Below, piece after piece: positions 34,707-46,870 of a DNA stretch of 64,000 bases. Source of the stretch: Diadema setosum (taxonomy: Eukaryota; Echinodermata; Echinoidea; Diadematoida; Diadematidae). Location of the stretch: assembly GCA_033980235.1 (NCBI GenBank), contig CM067079.1, forward strand, positions 28,891,647 to 28,955,646. The letters run 5' to 3'. The notes below the pieces were generated by a model. It worked only from the letters and a program-made list of their open reading frames with translations, made no database searches and was not told the DNA's origin. The position numbers were made by a program, and so were the translations under genes. How positions within the stretch are numbered: the first letter of the stretch is position 1; each line of letters begins with the position of its first letter.

Positions 34707-34880
34707 AGATGACGAGGTGGCTCAGTCGGCAGCGTATGACTTCCGGTCTAAAGACTTATGTTCCGGCACGGGTTCGAATCCCACTTATCTCAAGTCTAGC
34801 TGAGCAATGGTGTGAGTTGTCATAACGTCCCCTCTAGTAGAGGCACAATACTTTGCACCTCTTCACTAGGAAAAGTGGAA
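34707..34880 (+). mobile_element. tRNA-derived SINE
   Basis: TGGCTCAGTCGGCAG (34717 on) matches an RNA polymerase III A box and GGTTCGAATCCC (34773 on) a B box, at tRNA-like spacing. The acceptor and anticodon stems do not pair well, and the sequence runs on into a non-tRNA body. This is therefore a tRNA-headed retroposon, not a tRNA gene. The 3' boundary is uncertain. Confidence 0.7.
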
Positions 34881-35183
34881 AATGGAAGTCCCGTTTGTGA
34901 AAGAATCACAGACCCAGACACGTGAAAAGATCTCGAATCGACATTTCGTTATCGGAAAACTCAAGGTGCATAATCCGGTAAAGGGGTCCAACCCAAGTAC
35001 ATACAACTGGCCAGCTATACAAACAGACCAGCTAGTTGCATTCGGGCTATCCAGCTATCCCGTCAGAAGGAAAAATGAAGACAAAATAAGATTACGTGTG
35101 TTTATTACTCTCTTTGCCATTGCACCCTGATTCACCAACTTGCCAGGGAATAGGATGGCGGTCGTATTTAACCATATGTATAC

Positions 35184-35227
<44 letters not shown>

Positions 35228-35440
35228 TATTATATATCTATATGTATATATTATATGGGTCAGAATTTTGAACGATGTACAATTGAGCCAAAACAAGGCA
35301 AAATTTAAAAAGTTGGAAATTCTCCAAATCACCTATCTTACCCGAAAGAGTATAACCCAAGCTTTGATATGAACCCAATTATACTAGGATTTTCCCAGAG
35401 GAACAAGTTTTTATTCACCGCGGAAGTTTATATGTCCAGA
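34881..35440. other. spacer with TA microsatellite
   Basis: A pure TA run at 35198-35223 flanked by TATATG and TACATA repeats. No coding feature recognised. Confidence 0.6.
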
Positions 35441-38400
35441 GCAGCGAACGTCCGTAAGGAATAGTACTGCACATATATTTGAATACCATTTAACATAGTT
35501 TGCAAAGATCTGATTCGGTTCAAAATCGTAACGAAATATCTTAAGGGACATGTGTACGTGTTGGCAGAATATTAAGCTTGTACCCTTAACCTGTACGCAA
35601 TGGTAGACAACTGACATGACTGATGATTTAACCAAATTCGTCATTTCTGTTGAAAAGCCAATTGCTCTTCCGCTACACACTTTCTCCACTTTACGCGCAT
35701 TTTACAGAAACTCAATATTTTGACTTCTTATTTCACTATACCATACTTTAATCCTCACCCCCAAATAATAACATACCTTTTTAAGATGTATCTGATCTAG
35801 TCAGTTTCTATAACCCAACAAACATAGCATAGTTTTCATCACGGAGGTTCGCATATAGCTCACGGACGTTCGGAACAAACAAGATATTGAACAATGCAGC
35901 TCTCTTGAGTTGGAAACGAATTCTACTCACAACAAACAGCAATTTCATGTCGAGAACAAACTCCTCTGCAAAATCCTGAATAGATATTACCAATTCTCAA
36001 TTATAAAAGCGTGTTTATCTTCTCATATTGAGGAATCAAAGAAAACTATTTTTCCATTTCTTGTAAATGAACGTATACAAACGTACGTGTAATCTCAGTG
36101 ACATAGTCCATCCTATAGAACGAATAAATTTATCAAAATTCTGTTATCAGGAAGTAAAGATTCAGGTCCTAAATTTGTTATCTAAAATCTACAATGCAAC
36201 ATTTGATTATAACGAACATGGTCACGGCTAAATATGACAAAGAATTAACAGAAAAACAAAAGAAATGTGCTCCGTTAATATAGAAATACGAAGTTTAGCT
36301 TGGGAGGGCAAACGAATACGTTAGGAAGAAATCCCTCTGCGTTTGCTCCCTGTGTTACACACTGTTACCGAGGAAAATTTGTGTTGTTATATTAGTCGGA
36401 AATGATATTGGGTTCGATACTGCGACGTTTCGCCCTAACAAGACACAATAAGCCCACATAACTTGGATGGATGGTTGTGACCTCGATATCGTACATTATG
36501 GCTTGTTGTAACACAAATTTTGTAGCGCGTCATTTCGGAGGCTCGTTATTCATACAGGTTGTCCATCCGAAAATTGATAGATTTCGTATAATCATGAACT
36601 TTTTTTGTTTGGTAAATGATAGGAATCTCCGAAGGTTAATCGAAAGGTTTATTAATATGGAGCATGAAAAATCAGGTTCGCTTATCCAAATGTGGAGACA
36701 CAAGTTAACAACCAAATTTCAAAACCTCATGATAACCGTTTTCACCTAAACGAATATCATGCCCATTCCACTTTTAGGAGAATGACCTAAACATAATGAA
36801 CACTAATATTTAATTTTCGGACTAACAAACTTTGGGAGTAAGAACATTTTTAATACGAAACCTCCTGAATTAACTACTAACAATTTTTTCCCATTTTCGG
36901 AATAACAAACCTTTGGACATTCGCAGTAACGAATCTTTGGAAGAGCGAACGTATCAAAGTGCAACCTTAAACCTTATTCTTAATCATTACTTTTTTCAGC
37001 ATGTGTTTTCAAAGTAAGCACAAAAGCACAAACGAATTGACGATCTCTCTGTCTCTTAAATGTAAAATAAAAAACCAAATCTTGGAAAGAATTACAAATT
37101 AACATTGCTTTTCATTGATGAGTATAAAAAAAAAAACACCATGCCATGATAAGCGGAGGATTTGCGTGTTTTCATCAGACAATAATTGTATACTGCATTA
37201 TATTTGTTCGCTTATTACGGCATTTCGATGAATAAAAAAATAGACAAAAAAAAAAAACTATTCCAGAGGAATTTGGTATAACGGGAGTGCACTGGCAATT
37301 CTTTTCTCTGTGTGTTTGAGCTCGATCACTCTCTATTTCTTCTCATTTTCATTCAACTGCTTCCACGTCCTTTCGAAACTGTTCTGTTTCTCCTTCAACA
37401 CATGCCCATTACAGACTTCTTCCGTCATTATCCTGAATGTGATTGCGTAGCACTTTTCGGATTTGTTTTGTTTTGTTGTGTTGTGTTTTTGTCTTCTGTT
37501 TTGTCGCAGCATGTTCAGGCTACTTAGGGAATGAGAGAAAATCGTCGTGAAGAGAAAAATAAGAATGAATTAAGGCATTTAATATCATGGCAATTACAGC
37601 GAACGTCCGTTATGGAGACCAAAACTGGATGTGATCTGTTTGAGACGGGAGGTGCCATACTCAAAAGATAAACACTTGGAGCATCTGTCACTAAAAAGTG
37701 GCACTGTTCTTCTTTCTCCTACTATGTAATCCATTGACTTATTCTACCAACGAACATCCGTGACCAAAACGTTTTCCGTTTGTAATTACAGGTAAATTTA
37801 GTGCTGAACGTTATTCACTTTTGGGTATGAGCGACTAGGGGATTTGGTAATATTTTCAAGTAACAGTAACTTAATGTGCAGTGATATATTTGTAATTATC
37901 AGAAATTTCCTTTCTCGGACAGAACGTCCGTGTGCGAAGCTTTCAGAACCTGTAACAGTACAAATTGTCTCCAGAACCTCATTAGAAAGAAATTTAAATG
38001 CACAAAACTTACAGATTATGAACAATTCCATTTTCCTATAACTTTGTTTTCAGTGTTAAGCTGTTTTTGTATAATTAGAGGGAAAACAAGAGTAAAATTG
38101 TGAGTAAATTTTCAACTGTTTGTTCATCATGATCACATGACGCCTTTAAAATTCTGACACTACTGCTCTAAACTCATTGTTTACTTCGTAAAACTTTATT
38201 TGTCGCTATTGGAGCCAAAAGTTTTAAAGAATACAGGACGCTTTTGGGACAAGTCATCCCTATCGGTGGGATTGCATACGTCACGGACGTTCGCTGGAAT
38301 TGTCACGGACGTTCGTTCTACTACTAGGGTCATGTTCCAGGACGGATAACTAATCGGCAGAGAGTACCTAGCCTTCCTAACTCTTTCAAAAATTTGAAAA

Positions 38401-39024
38401 GGTATTGTCAATGCAAATTATAAGAAATGTGACATCCTTACAACATATGTATTGCTCAGAGGGAGATCAGGAGGCGAATTTTCAGAGAAAATATCAATTA
38501 TTTGCTTGGTTTTCGGTGAATTGCATGATTCAAAAACTGTGGACGAGCGTCAGTCCGCTCCAAAAATTACAGGCAGCTCCTCGGCTAGAGAGCCATAGGT
38601 AAAATGTACCTTCGCCATCAAAGCAAGATGGTGTCCCACTCGAAAACGTTTTAATCATCACGGACGTACTGTTTTTCTCGGAGGTTCGTCTAAAAAAACA
38701 ATTTCGGTTCCTATTTGACAAAGGATGGACAGAAACTCAAAACAAACATATTATTATCGTGTGGCTATATCTTAGTTGATTACGACTCAGAACAATATCG
38801 CCAAGCTACGATCTTTATTAGAAAATAGCGGAAGCACGTCCGTGACTAAAACTGAGTATAATTTTACATAAAAGAATGTTACGTCCCATGTACAGCCAGC
38901 AGACGTACAATTTTTGCAGAATATGTTCATTAGGTGGAACACCAACTTTTTGTATACATTACAGTTGGGACAACAAATTAGAATTTGCAGCAGCGATAGA
39001 AATAAAAGCATCACGGACGTTCGT
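35441..39024. repeat. region with dispersed CACGGACGTTCG motif in both orientations
   Basis: Plus-orientation copies or near-copies: 35841-35851 (variant), 35861-35873, 38281-38293, 38303-38315, 38658-38669, 38679-38688 (variant) and 39011-39024. Minus-orientation (CGAACGTCCGTGA): 35445-35455, 37600-37610, 37751-37763, 37922-37932 and 38835-38845. Between copies the sequence is unique and AT-rich. From 37.6 kb the spacing is often near 152-188 bp or twice that. No open frame over 100 codons. It may be a non-autonomous DNA transposon with reiterated binding sites, but no ends were found. Confidence 0.55.
36530..36960. mobile_element. decayed GTTCGTTATTCC-family fold-back
   Basis: Left TTTCGGAGGCTCGTTATTCA and CATCCGAAAATTGATAG. 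Right TTTTCGGAATAACAAACCTT and GTAACGAATCTTTGGAAGAG. Same arm style as 5545-5815 but strongly diverged. It sits inside the motif region at 35.4-39.0 kb. Confidence 0.5.
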
Positions 39025-39420
39025 CTGTTTAGGGCTTTGATATTTCAATAGTTCTCTGTAATTTTATACGTGCTCATAAAGTTCTTATAATTTTGTGGTA
39101 CATACCCATGATATGTCAGATCCAAAACATGGTCAGATATTAGATGCCACGTACCATAAAAAAGGCACATCATTAGTTTGAAAAACAAAAATTATTTTGA
39201 AAATAGCGTTTTTACCGTATTTTTCCGCTTGAAGTCCTTGTCAAATGAAAATTATTAGGCAAAAGTCAACCAAACCATACATTTTCTGAAAGGAAATTTA
39301 CCAATCTTTGAGATGACAAGAAAAAATCTGGCTTCTTAGACCATCCTGGCGTGTTCTGTGGGAAAGAATGTCATAAGGTGCGAAAATTGGCAATTTTCGC
39401 ACATCGTTCAAAATTCTCAC

Positions 39421-39452
<32 letters not shown>
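39421..39452. repeat. TA microsatellite
   Basis: A pure TA run of about 16 units, followed by A-runs near 39507-39523. Confidence 0.95.
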
Positions 39453-39456
<4 letters not shown>

Positions 39457-39608
39457 AAAGAAAGGGAAAACTGACCAGAAACATAATTAGTGAAAACATT
39501 GAGCAAAAAAAAAAAAAAAAAAATGAAAAAAGAGCACGAAACCGATGGAAACCCGTTTTCTGTACTAAACGTTTTCACTATATTTACATCATCATTTTTT
39601 TTTTGTGT

Positions 39609-39935
39609 GTGAAATAATGAGAAACTTCTTATAAAATATGAAAGAGCATGTAATTCTATGAGGAATTCAATGTTTATCTGATGAAAATTGGTTTTGAAAT
39701 GGCTGAGATATCCAAAAAAGAGCAATTTCAATAAAGACCCACACTTTATTACGATCGCTTTGTTTTACTTTGTTTTTGGATGTTTCAGTCATTCCAAACC
39801 TGATTTTCATCAAATAAACTTTGAATTCCCAATAAAATGGTTTGTTCTGTGCTATATCATAAGTGTGTTTTTGGTAGCTCGCAAAAAGTTAAAAGCCCAA
39901 TTCTCACCTCCACCGATACTGTACTATCCCTTTAA
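39609..39935. mobile_element. fold-back MITE, copy C
   Basis: Left arm CTGATGAAAATTGGTTTTGA then AATGGCTGAGATATCC. Right arm CTGATTTTCATCAAATAAAC and TCACCTCCACCGATACTGTA, ending in CCCTTTAA. The left terminus is truncated compared with copy B at 8952-9341. Confidence 0.7.
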
Positions 39936-40978
39936 TATGATGATGATGATATCAATTTCACTAGAAGCTGCCTACGAACTTCGTTTTTTATTATACAGTA
40001 TTTTTAAAAGAACTGTCGGCTCATCAGAGGTATAACAAAAATCCAACATCATAAAAGGAATGCGAGGTTTATGAGGACAAGAAGTTATCACACGTAGAAC
40101 CTATTGATTAGAGGGACCTGGGTCAATGAGAAAAATAAAATGCGAACACTAAATAATTGTTTTGGCTGGTGAGTTTTGTTCTCAATGTTAATTTGATTCG
40201 TCTTCGGTTTTTTGTTTTTGTTTTTCATTTTATGAAAACATGATGGAGACGCGTAAATGCAGAAATAATCTCAATACAATTGTTTTTTCTTTTGAGGAAA
40301 ATCAAGTTATAAATTTAATCAATACAAAATGCAGTAAATCGATTCTTGCAGTTTCTCTTCATTACAATACAAACACGTTTTATTCGAGAGGGGCGGTCGC
40401 AACAAACACACATGTACGTAATGAGGTTTCATGAGATATGACACGTCAGGCAGTAAATACACGTGTAACTGCTATCGAAGATTTTAACACGCATACACAC
40501 TATCAAAGGTGGGGGAGGGGGTGCCGGTGCACGGAGGGGGGGGGGGGGGATTACGGATAACCTGCTTTGATTAATGACAAAAATATATGCTTAAACGGAC
40601 CATGGATCAAAATAATAGGCCCTACGTTTCTGTTGTAGTTGTCAAACCTATACTATATTCTAATGTACACTGTATTTCTATTTGATTATTCATTAAACAT
40701 ATATAAACACTATATAATGTGTGTATGTATGTGTGTGTGTGTGTGTGTGTGTGCACATTTATAATGAGGAATGACATTGAGAACCTAGATCCATTTTAGT
40801 CAAGGCGCAGGGACCCAGAAAAATTGACTCCGTTCAACCCAACCCGCAGAAAAGGTTTGACTACATGGAGTGGTCAGTTGGACCCTCTGGAACACCCCTA
40901 GGTAGTATGTGGTTCCAAATTGTGGTACATTGTATCAATAAAAGTTTACAGGCCACTTTAGTGGCGAATAAACGGTAA
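39936..40978. other. AT-rich intergenic with G-run and GT repeat
   Basis: A G-run at 40538-40549 and a GT microsatellite at 40719-40753. No coding feature recognised. Confidence 0.5.
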
Positions 40979-41072
40979 AGGAGTCTGCGCTTCTGAGACT
41001 ATTACACGCGCCACTGGCACTGCTGCAGGCGCCAGCACCAGTGGAGCATGTAGTAGTCTTGGCAAACGCAGA
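40979..41072. repeat. small imperfect hairpin
   Basis: AGTCTGCGCTTCTGAGACTA and CCACTGG are mirrored by CCAGTGG and TAGTCTTGGCAAACGCAGACT-like sequence. It gives a stem of roughly 40 bp and is GC-richer than the surroundings. Possibly a minimal MITE. Confidence 0.55.
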
Positions 41073-41605
41073 CTTTTTCTTCAACAAACAAGGGTTTTTG
41101 CCTGCAAAACTAACTTTTCATGCCACGGGGTCGGTGACGCAGTTTTGCATTCATTTCATAATGAATTTATCAAAACCCCATAACACTATTATGTACATAC
41201 ATGTATATATAATAATTATGTTGCTAGAGATGTCAGCAATACAATGTGGCACATTGTAAGGTATAATATTGTGCATGGTTACCATGGTTACCAGATGCAT
41301 ACAGGTGATTTTTAACCCCCAAACTGCCTCCTACTGCTGCAAAATTTGATAGATGCAATAAAAAAAGATATTAATTATTTTTCCAAAAATGTATTTTTCC
41401 TGTTGCCATGGCAACCAATATCATCCAATAAGGATTCAGCTGTCAATAACTTAAAAACTAAAGGCCATAATTTCAAAAAGCTCAATAAGCATGTCCTTCT
41501 GCATAAGTGTACCACATTTGGGGAAAAATATTGAAGCATTCTTAAGTTACAGCAAAATTTGTAAACAAAGGTATATAAGAACACATTTTGAAAAAACAGC
41601 CATTG
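41073..41605. other. intergenic, nothing recognised
   Basis: Unremarkable sequence with short open frames lacking any domain, up to the LTR-element target duplication. Confidence 0.4.
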
Positions 41606-42586
41606 AAAGGTGTCAGCTCTAAGATCTGTATTTATCTACGACTGACGATAAGTCTGGTTCTGCTATGAGATACACTGTAATTAATACACTTCAACACTTC
41701 GTGAGTTTACTGAACAAAAAATGCAGCTCTTATGCTATTTATTTTTCCAACACGACTTCAAAAAAAATATATATATTTTTACAATACTTTCCCACAAAAA
41801 AAAAAAAACTTATTACAATTGCTTTCGTATTTACACCAAAGAAATTATAGAAACGTTCAGGAGCAATCCAATGACATAATATAATATGCTAATAAATCCT
41901 TTCCTCATGTAAACGCATCCTAGACTAATCTTATAAACACATCCTAGACCCGGGTTGAATAAAATACCTGTGGTTCAATACTTTACTGTGCACACGTGTG
42001 GTTTCAATGTATACTGTCCGACGGGAATGGGGTGGGGGGGGGGGGGTGTGAACTAGTCTGTGCGGTAATGCAGAAGTTGCCTGGATAATCGCGATGTCGA
42101 GTATGTCGTCCGGCTGGCGGGAATTGTTGTCGTGTCGACCGAGATGCCACCGCTTGCACCGGAGGACTACCAAGGTACGGGAATTCTGTCCGGGTAGCGG
42201 GAATTGCCCTCACGCTATTAGAAACCGAGATGCCGTTGAGCTAATGGTGACGCCGTCACTATGATGCCGTGGAGTTCCCTGACGGTGATTCCGCCGAGCG
42301 TATTTGCTATGCCGTCGAGATAACGATGGTTCCGTCGAGCCCAGCTCGTCGGTGTCGATCTATATGGGGATATTATAACCACCTCTCATAACATTATATA
42401 TTCACAGGGTAATCTCAAACATGAACCACAGTTCAATACTTCCTTATACTTAACCACTAATGCTCCTGTATACTTCCACCATGACAAACAGACCTATATA
42501 TACATACTACATAAATAAACCATCGCCATGTATATAATCATAACTCACTTAACATATAAACATGACAGATCATCTCATATAAACTA

Positions 42587-45471
42587 CAGTAGACCTCGCC
42601 TAAGTCGACATCGCATAAGTCGACAACTCGCTTAAGTCGACACAATAAAAAAGTCCCGATTTTTGCCTTTGTTATTCCTTGAAAATTTCCTCGTCTTAGT
42701 CGACATTTATAAGTCGACAACTCGCGTAAGTCGACCTGATTTTTCAGTGCCAACTGAGCTGAAATACGTGTTAATTCCCTCGTCTAAGTCGACATAATTT
42801 TTTGCTCAAAATCTTATCGCCATTCTCTGAAAAAGAATTGTTTTCCCGCTCCGATTCGCTGCGTTTCTACTCGGTAATTCGCTAGTGTACGGCGCGGTAG
42901 CGTTCGCGCCATGCGTCCATTGTCTTGTATGCCAGAATATAGAAAGGACATACACTCATTTACACTGGAGCATTACATGTAGTATCCAAGACAGTTCACT
43001 TTACCCCTTTTCTCCCTCTCGTTTTTCTCAAAACGCACAAATTTTGTCCACTTATATGTCCCAGTAGGTATTCATTATCCGAACATGAAATAGGTGTTTT
43101 TTTGTAAATCCGAATATTCTAACGTTGATTATTCCGAAGCGGTATTAAAACCAGGGCCCTTTCTAAAAGATTTATTACAATGCAACTCAAAAAATCAAAT
43201 GCAGGTTTATCAAATCAACGCAACTTTTGCATTTAAACGCAAGTGGGTTGCTGAAAAGACTTGCGTTTGATAATCATATGAAACTAGAAAATAATTGTTA
43301 CGAACGTGAAACTCAATTGCGTTTAAACGCAACTCTAAAAATCAAATTGAAGTCCATCAAATCACACGCAACGATGTATTTTAACGCAAGAGCGTTGCAG
43401 AGAAGACTTGCGGTTTTTGTACGAAACTAGAAACTGCGTTTAAATAAATCTCTATACATCTTCGAAAGTGCGTTATTGCATTACTTTTTTTCATTTCGTA
43501 AGCAAAATGAAAAAAAAATTAAACGCAACTCTGAAAATCAAATGCAAGTCCATCAAATCACATGGCACGCTGAAAAGACTTGCGTTTGATAATCACACGA
43601 AACTAGAAAATTGTTGGAAACTTAAACTCAAATGCGTTTAAACGCAACACTAAAAATCAAATGCAAGTCCATCAAATCGCACGAAAAGCTGAAAGACTTG
43701 CGTTTGATAATCATACGAAACTAGAAAATTATAGGGAACTTTTTTTCTAACTCAATTGCGTTTAAACGCAACTCTAAAAATCAAATGCAAGTCCATCATA
43801 TCACACGTAACGCTGTATTTAAACGCAAGTGCGTTGCAGAGAAGACTTGCGGTTTTTGTACGAAACTGTAAGAAATTGTGTTTATACGCATCTCTAAACA
43901 TCTACGGAAGTGTGTTATTGTTTAAAAGACTTGCATTATTTTTTATTTCGTAAACAAACTTACAAATTAAATGCAACTCTAAAAATCAAATGGAAATCCA
44001 TCAAATCACACGGAACGCTGAAAGACTTGCGTTTGATAATCACACGATACTAGAAAATTGAAAGGGAACTTTTTTTAAGTCAATTGCGTTTAAAGGCAAC
44101 TCTAAAAATCAAATGCAAGTCCATCAAATCACGTAACGCTGTATTCAAACGTAAGAGCGTTGCAGAGAAGACTTGCGGTTTTTTGTACGAAATTTCTATA
44201 AGAAATTGCGTTTAAACGCATCTCTAAACATTTACGGAAGTGCGTTATTGTTTAAAAGACTTATCGTAAGCAAAATTAAAAATTAAACGCAATTCTGAAA
44301 ATCAAATACAAGTCCATCAAATCACACGGAACGCTGAAAAGACTTGCGTTTGATAATAACACAAAACTAGAAAATTGTATGAAATTTAAACTCAATTGCG
44401 TTTAAACGCAACTCTAAAAATCAAAAGCAAGTCCGTCAAATCACAAGCAACGCTGTTTTTAAAACGCAATAGCGTTGCAGAAAAGACTTGCGGTTCTTGT
44501 CCGAAACTAGAAACTGCGTTTAAACGTATAAAAATGTACGGAAGTGCGTTATTGTTGAAAAGGCTCGAATTATTTTTTATTTCGTAACAGAACTTTCGCC
44601 GTGACCGAACTTAGTCTGCACTTGCAGGGGAAAGACATCGCAACATTTACACGTTTCAAACTACCGAAACGCATGCTGCTTCACAAAATGTCAATGAAAA
44701 AAATGATAACGAATTATTGTTGAAGTTCGCTATGCCGAAGTTTTAAATCTCAGTCCAAAGTTAAATTAGTCCGACAATGGGAAGAGGTTTGTTTTTACGA
44801 AGGTTATAGTAGTCCGAAAGATGTCGTTTTCGGATAAACAAACTTTTCTTCTTCTTTTTATTTCAGACAGGCCCGCGCCGTACAGAGCGGTAATGTTGCG
44901 AATCGGAGCGCGAGAAAAATTTATTTTCAGAGTATGACAATACAAATTTAAGCATAAGAAATATGGCGACTTAGGGAAGGAAAATCACACATTTTCAACT
45001 CAGTCGGCTGAAAAATAATCTCGACAGAATCATGCAAAATCACACGCATATCTTCCCAGCAACGCACTTAATTTAAATCGCAAAGTTTAATGCAATTTCG
45101 GGGAATTTGCCTTTGATATTTCAAATCAAATTTAAAACGTTAAGTGTCTAGAAACGGGCCTAGGTTTCCGATCCCGCTCTCTCAAAATCTCTCTAGAGAT
45201 TTGGGAATTGTGCATTGCCGTTGCTAACCCGCGCAAGATTTATGCATGAACTGAAACATTATTGTTGCTTATGTCAGTAGGCATGTTTTGGCGGCAAAAG
45301 GAGTTAGATATGGGTAGCGATCCGCATCGTGATCCAAATCTTACTCTGTACAGGGGAAATTAATTTTCATTTATAAGTCGACAAAATGTCGACTTACGCG
45401 TAAGTCGACATTCGCGTAAGTCGACGTGTTTTGCTCAGTCCCGATTATGTCGACTTACGCGAGGTTGACTG
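42587..45471. mobile_element. pogo/Tigger-type DNA transposon, non-autonomous
   Basis: Ends CAGTAGACCTCGCCTAAGTC and, inverted, CAGTCAACCTCGCGTAAGTC, with several subterminal AAGTCGAC repeats at both sides. TA flanks it at 42585-42586 and 45472-45473. The other LTR of the host retrotransposon shows the empty site (AAACTATATCAATC). CAGT ends with TA duplication are typical of the pogo group of Tc1/mariner. No transposase frame. A second, inner pair of inverted GC-rich segments (about 42848-42910 and 44875-44925) surrounds a tandem array. Confidence 0.85.
43165..44600. repeat. higher-order tandem array inside the DNA transposon
   Basis: Eight copies of a core reading AACGCAACTCTAAAAATCAA then ATGCAAGTCCATCAAATCAC start near 43313, 43522, 43633, 43753, 43965, 44083, 44281 and 44393. 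Two unit types alternate. A short one (about 110 bp) carries GAACGCTGAAAAGACTTGCG and TTTGATAATCACACGAAACT. A long one (about 200 bp) carries GCGTTGCAGAGAAGACTTGC and CATCTACGGAAGTGCGTTAT. Pairs repeat about every 310-330 bp; the first period has an extra short unit. Divergence between units is visible. Confidence 0.85.
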
Positions 45472-46593
45472 TATCTCAATCAAAAACCAGCTAAACCGAA
45501 TTCTCTTAACATATATCCCTTTCTCATTATAACTAACCTTTAAATCCTTCAGCAACCAAAATTACATTTTAACTTATCACTTAAAAAACTTCTAACTTCA
45601 TTCACTTTAATTATGAACAACAAAACCTGGATTGTATTTTCCTGATACAACCATAGAAAACCAAAATCTACTGTATCCAGAAATATCGCTGTAAATCTAA
45701 ACATTCCACCTATAACATTCACCTGCTGACTTGGCCTGCCTTCTTGCCAAACTACAACAAATCCTATTGCACTCTTATACAACGTATCCAATCTGATATG
45801 TAGCACAATCTTTACTCAAACAGACTTAATCCACATATGATTATAGTGAACCAGCGAACATAATATGAATCTCTGTATTAAAAAAAATAACAATAATGAC
45901 GAACTCAGAATATTGCAAAAACAAATTAATACAGCTACAAAACTACTTACGTCTGATTTGGTGTTCAGACCCTGAAGTAATGGTGAGGAGGAGACTTCAG
46001 CTGTTGTCAGTGCCTGCAGCAGGTCTTGCGCGTGCCCTGCCCTAATGCGTGGGGCTGCTGTGCCATGACTCTCCTGCCTGAAATGCAGCGCTGCGTTGTA
46101 GGCCGATCAGCTACCTCTCTACTCCTATCACCAGTGAGTTAGAAGAGCATGTCTTGCTCTGACAGATGTTCAGATCCAACTGATTTTTCCCTCCAAATTT
46201 ACTTTCCTTGTCGCCTCTAATATAACTCCACCCTCTACTGTGCTTAAACTGGTTCCAACTAGCTTTCCCCTTTTTATTACATGTCCCTTTTCTTTTCAAC
46301 TAATTCCTCTTTTGGCTTTAAACCTATCTATCCCAACTATCTCCCCCTAACTAAATATCTATTCTCTCCTACCAACTCTCCCTTCCTACATTAGCCATTC
46401 TACCCTGACTCCACTGAGCCTCCCTCTTTCTTCCACACTGTCTTTTCTCCCTAACCACTTCTCTCCACCTGGCTTGCCCGATTCTAACTTTCTATGCTGT
46501 TTACACCTGCTGTCCCCATTTCCCACCTGATGGCTTGCCTGAACAAAGGAATCTCACACATTCCACACTCGCACTCTCAGTCACATCGTGACA

Positions 46594-46870
46594 TATCACC
46601 CCCTACTTCAAGAAATTAGTCATATCTAATTTTCTAATAAGTTTTCGGTGATATGACACTTCTGAACACTTCTCAACAAACACACATCTAGACAGCATAT
46701 CCTACAGCTAGTAAATTATCACTCATGAGCTATTACTCAGTGAGAATGACAACGGTGTGACAATTTGCTCACCAACTTGTAATACCTGAAATATATACAA
46801 CATCGTACCTATATACAGTATAATTCATGAATCTGAATATCGAGTCCGATAGCCTGCACCGACATTTTCA
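46594..46870 (-). other. residual internal region and polypurine tract
   Basis: Just outside the 3' LTR the minus strand reads TGAAGTAGGGGGTGATA, a purine-rich tract that can prime plus-strand synthesis. The remaining 250 bp have no coding similarity and mark where the reverse transcriptase and RNase H would be. Confidence 0.65.

Larger units (their letters stand above)
41611..46593 (-). repeat. LTR (3' in element orientation), carrying a nested DNA transposon
   Basis: It matches 50102-52189 along its length apart from the 2,885-bp insertion at 42587-45471. Without the insertion and one TA it is about 2.10 kb, close to the 2.09 kb of the other LTR. Visible differences are A/C-run lengths near 41810, a 6-bp indel near 42219 and scattered substitutions. 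Confidence 0.95.

Noticed and set aside
34707..34782. tRNA gene
   Set aside because: A and B boxes are good, but acceptor and anticodon stems do not pair and the sequence continues into a SINE-like body.
43227..44587. Repeated short open frames (MRLNATLKIK...) that might suggest a repeated protein
   Set aside because: They are translations of the tandem DNA units; stops interrupt every unit and the frame is not kept across units.
42587..45471. CRISPR-like array (regular repeats in 43.1-44.6 kb)
   Set aside because: Eukaryotic context, unit length 110-200 bp with no unique spacers; it is a tandem repeat.
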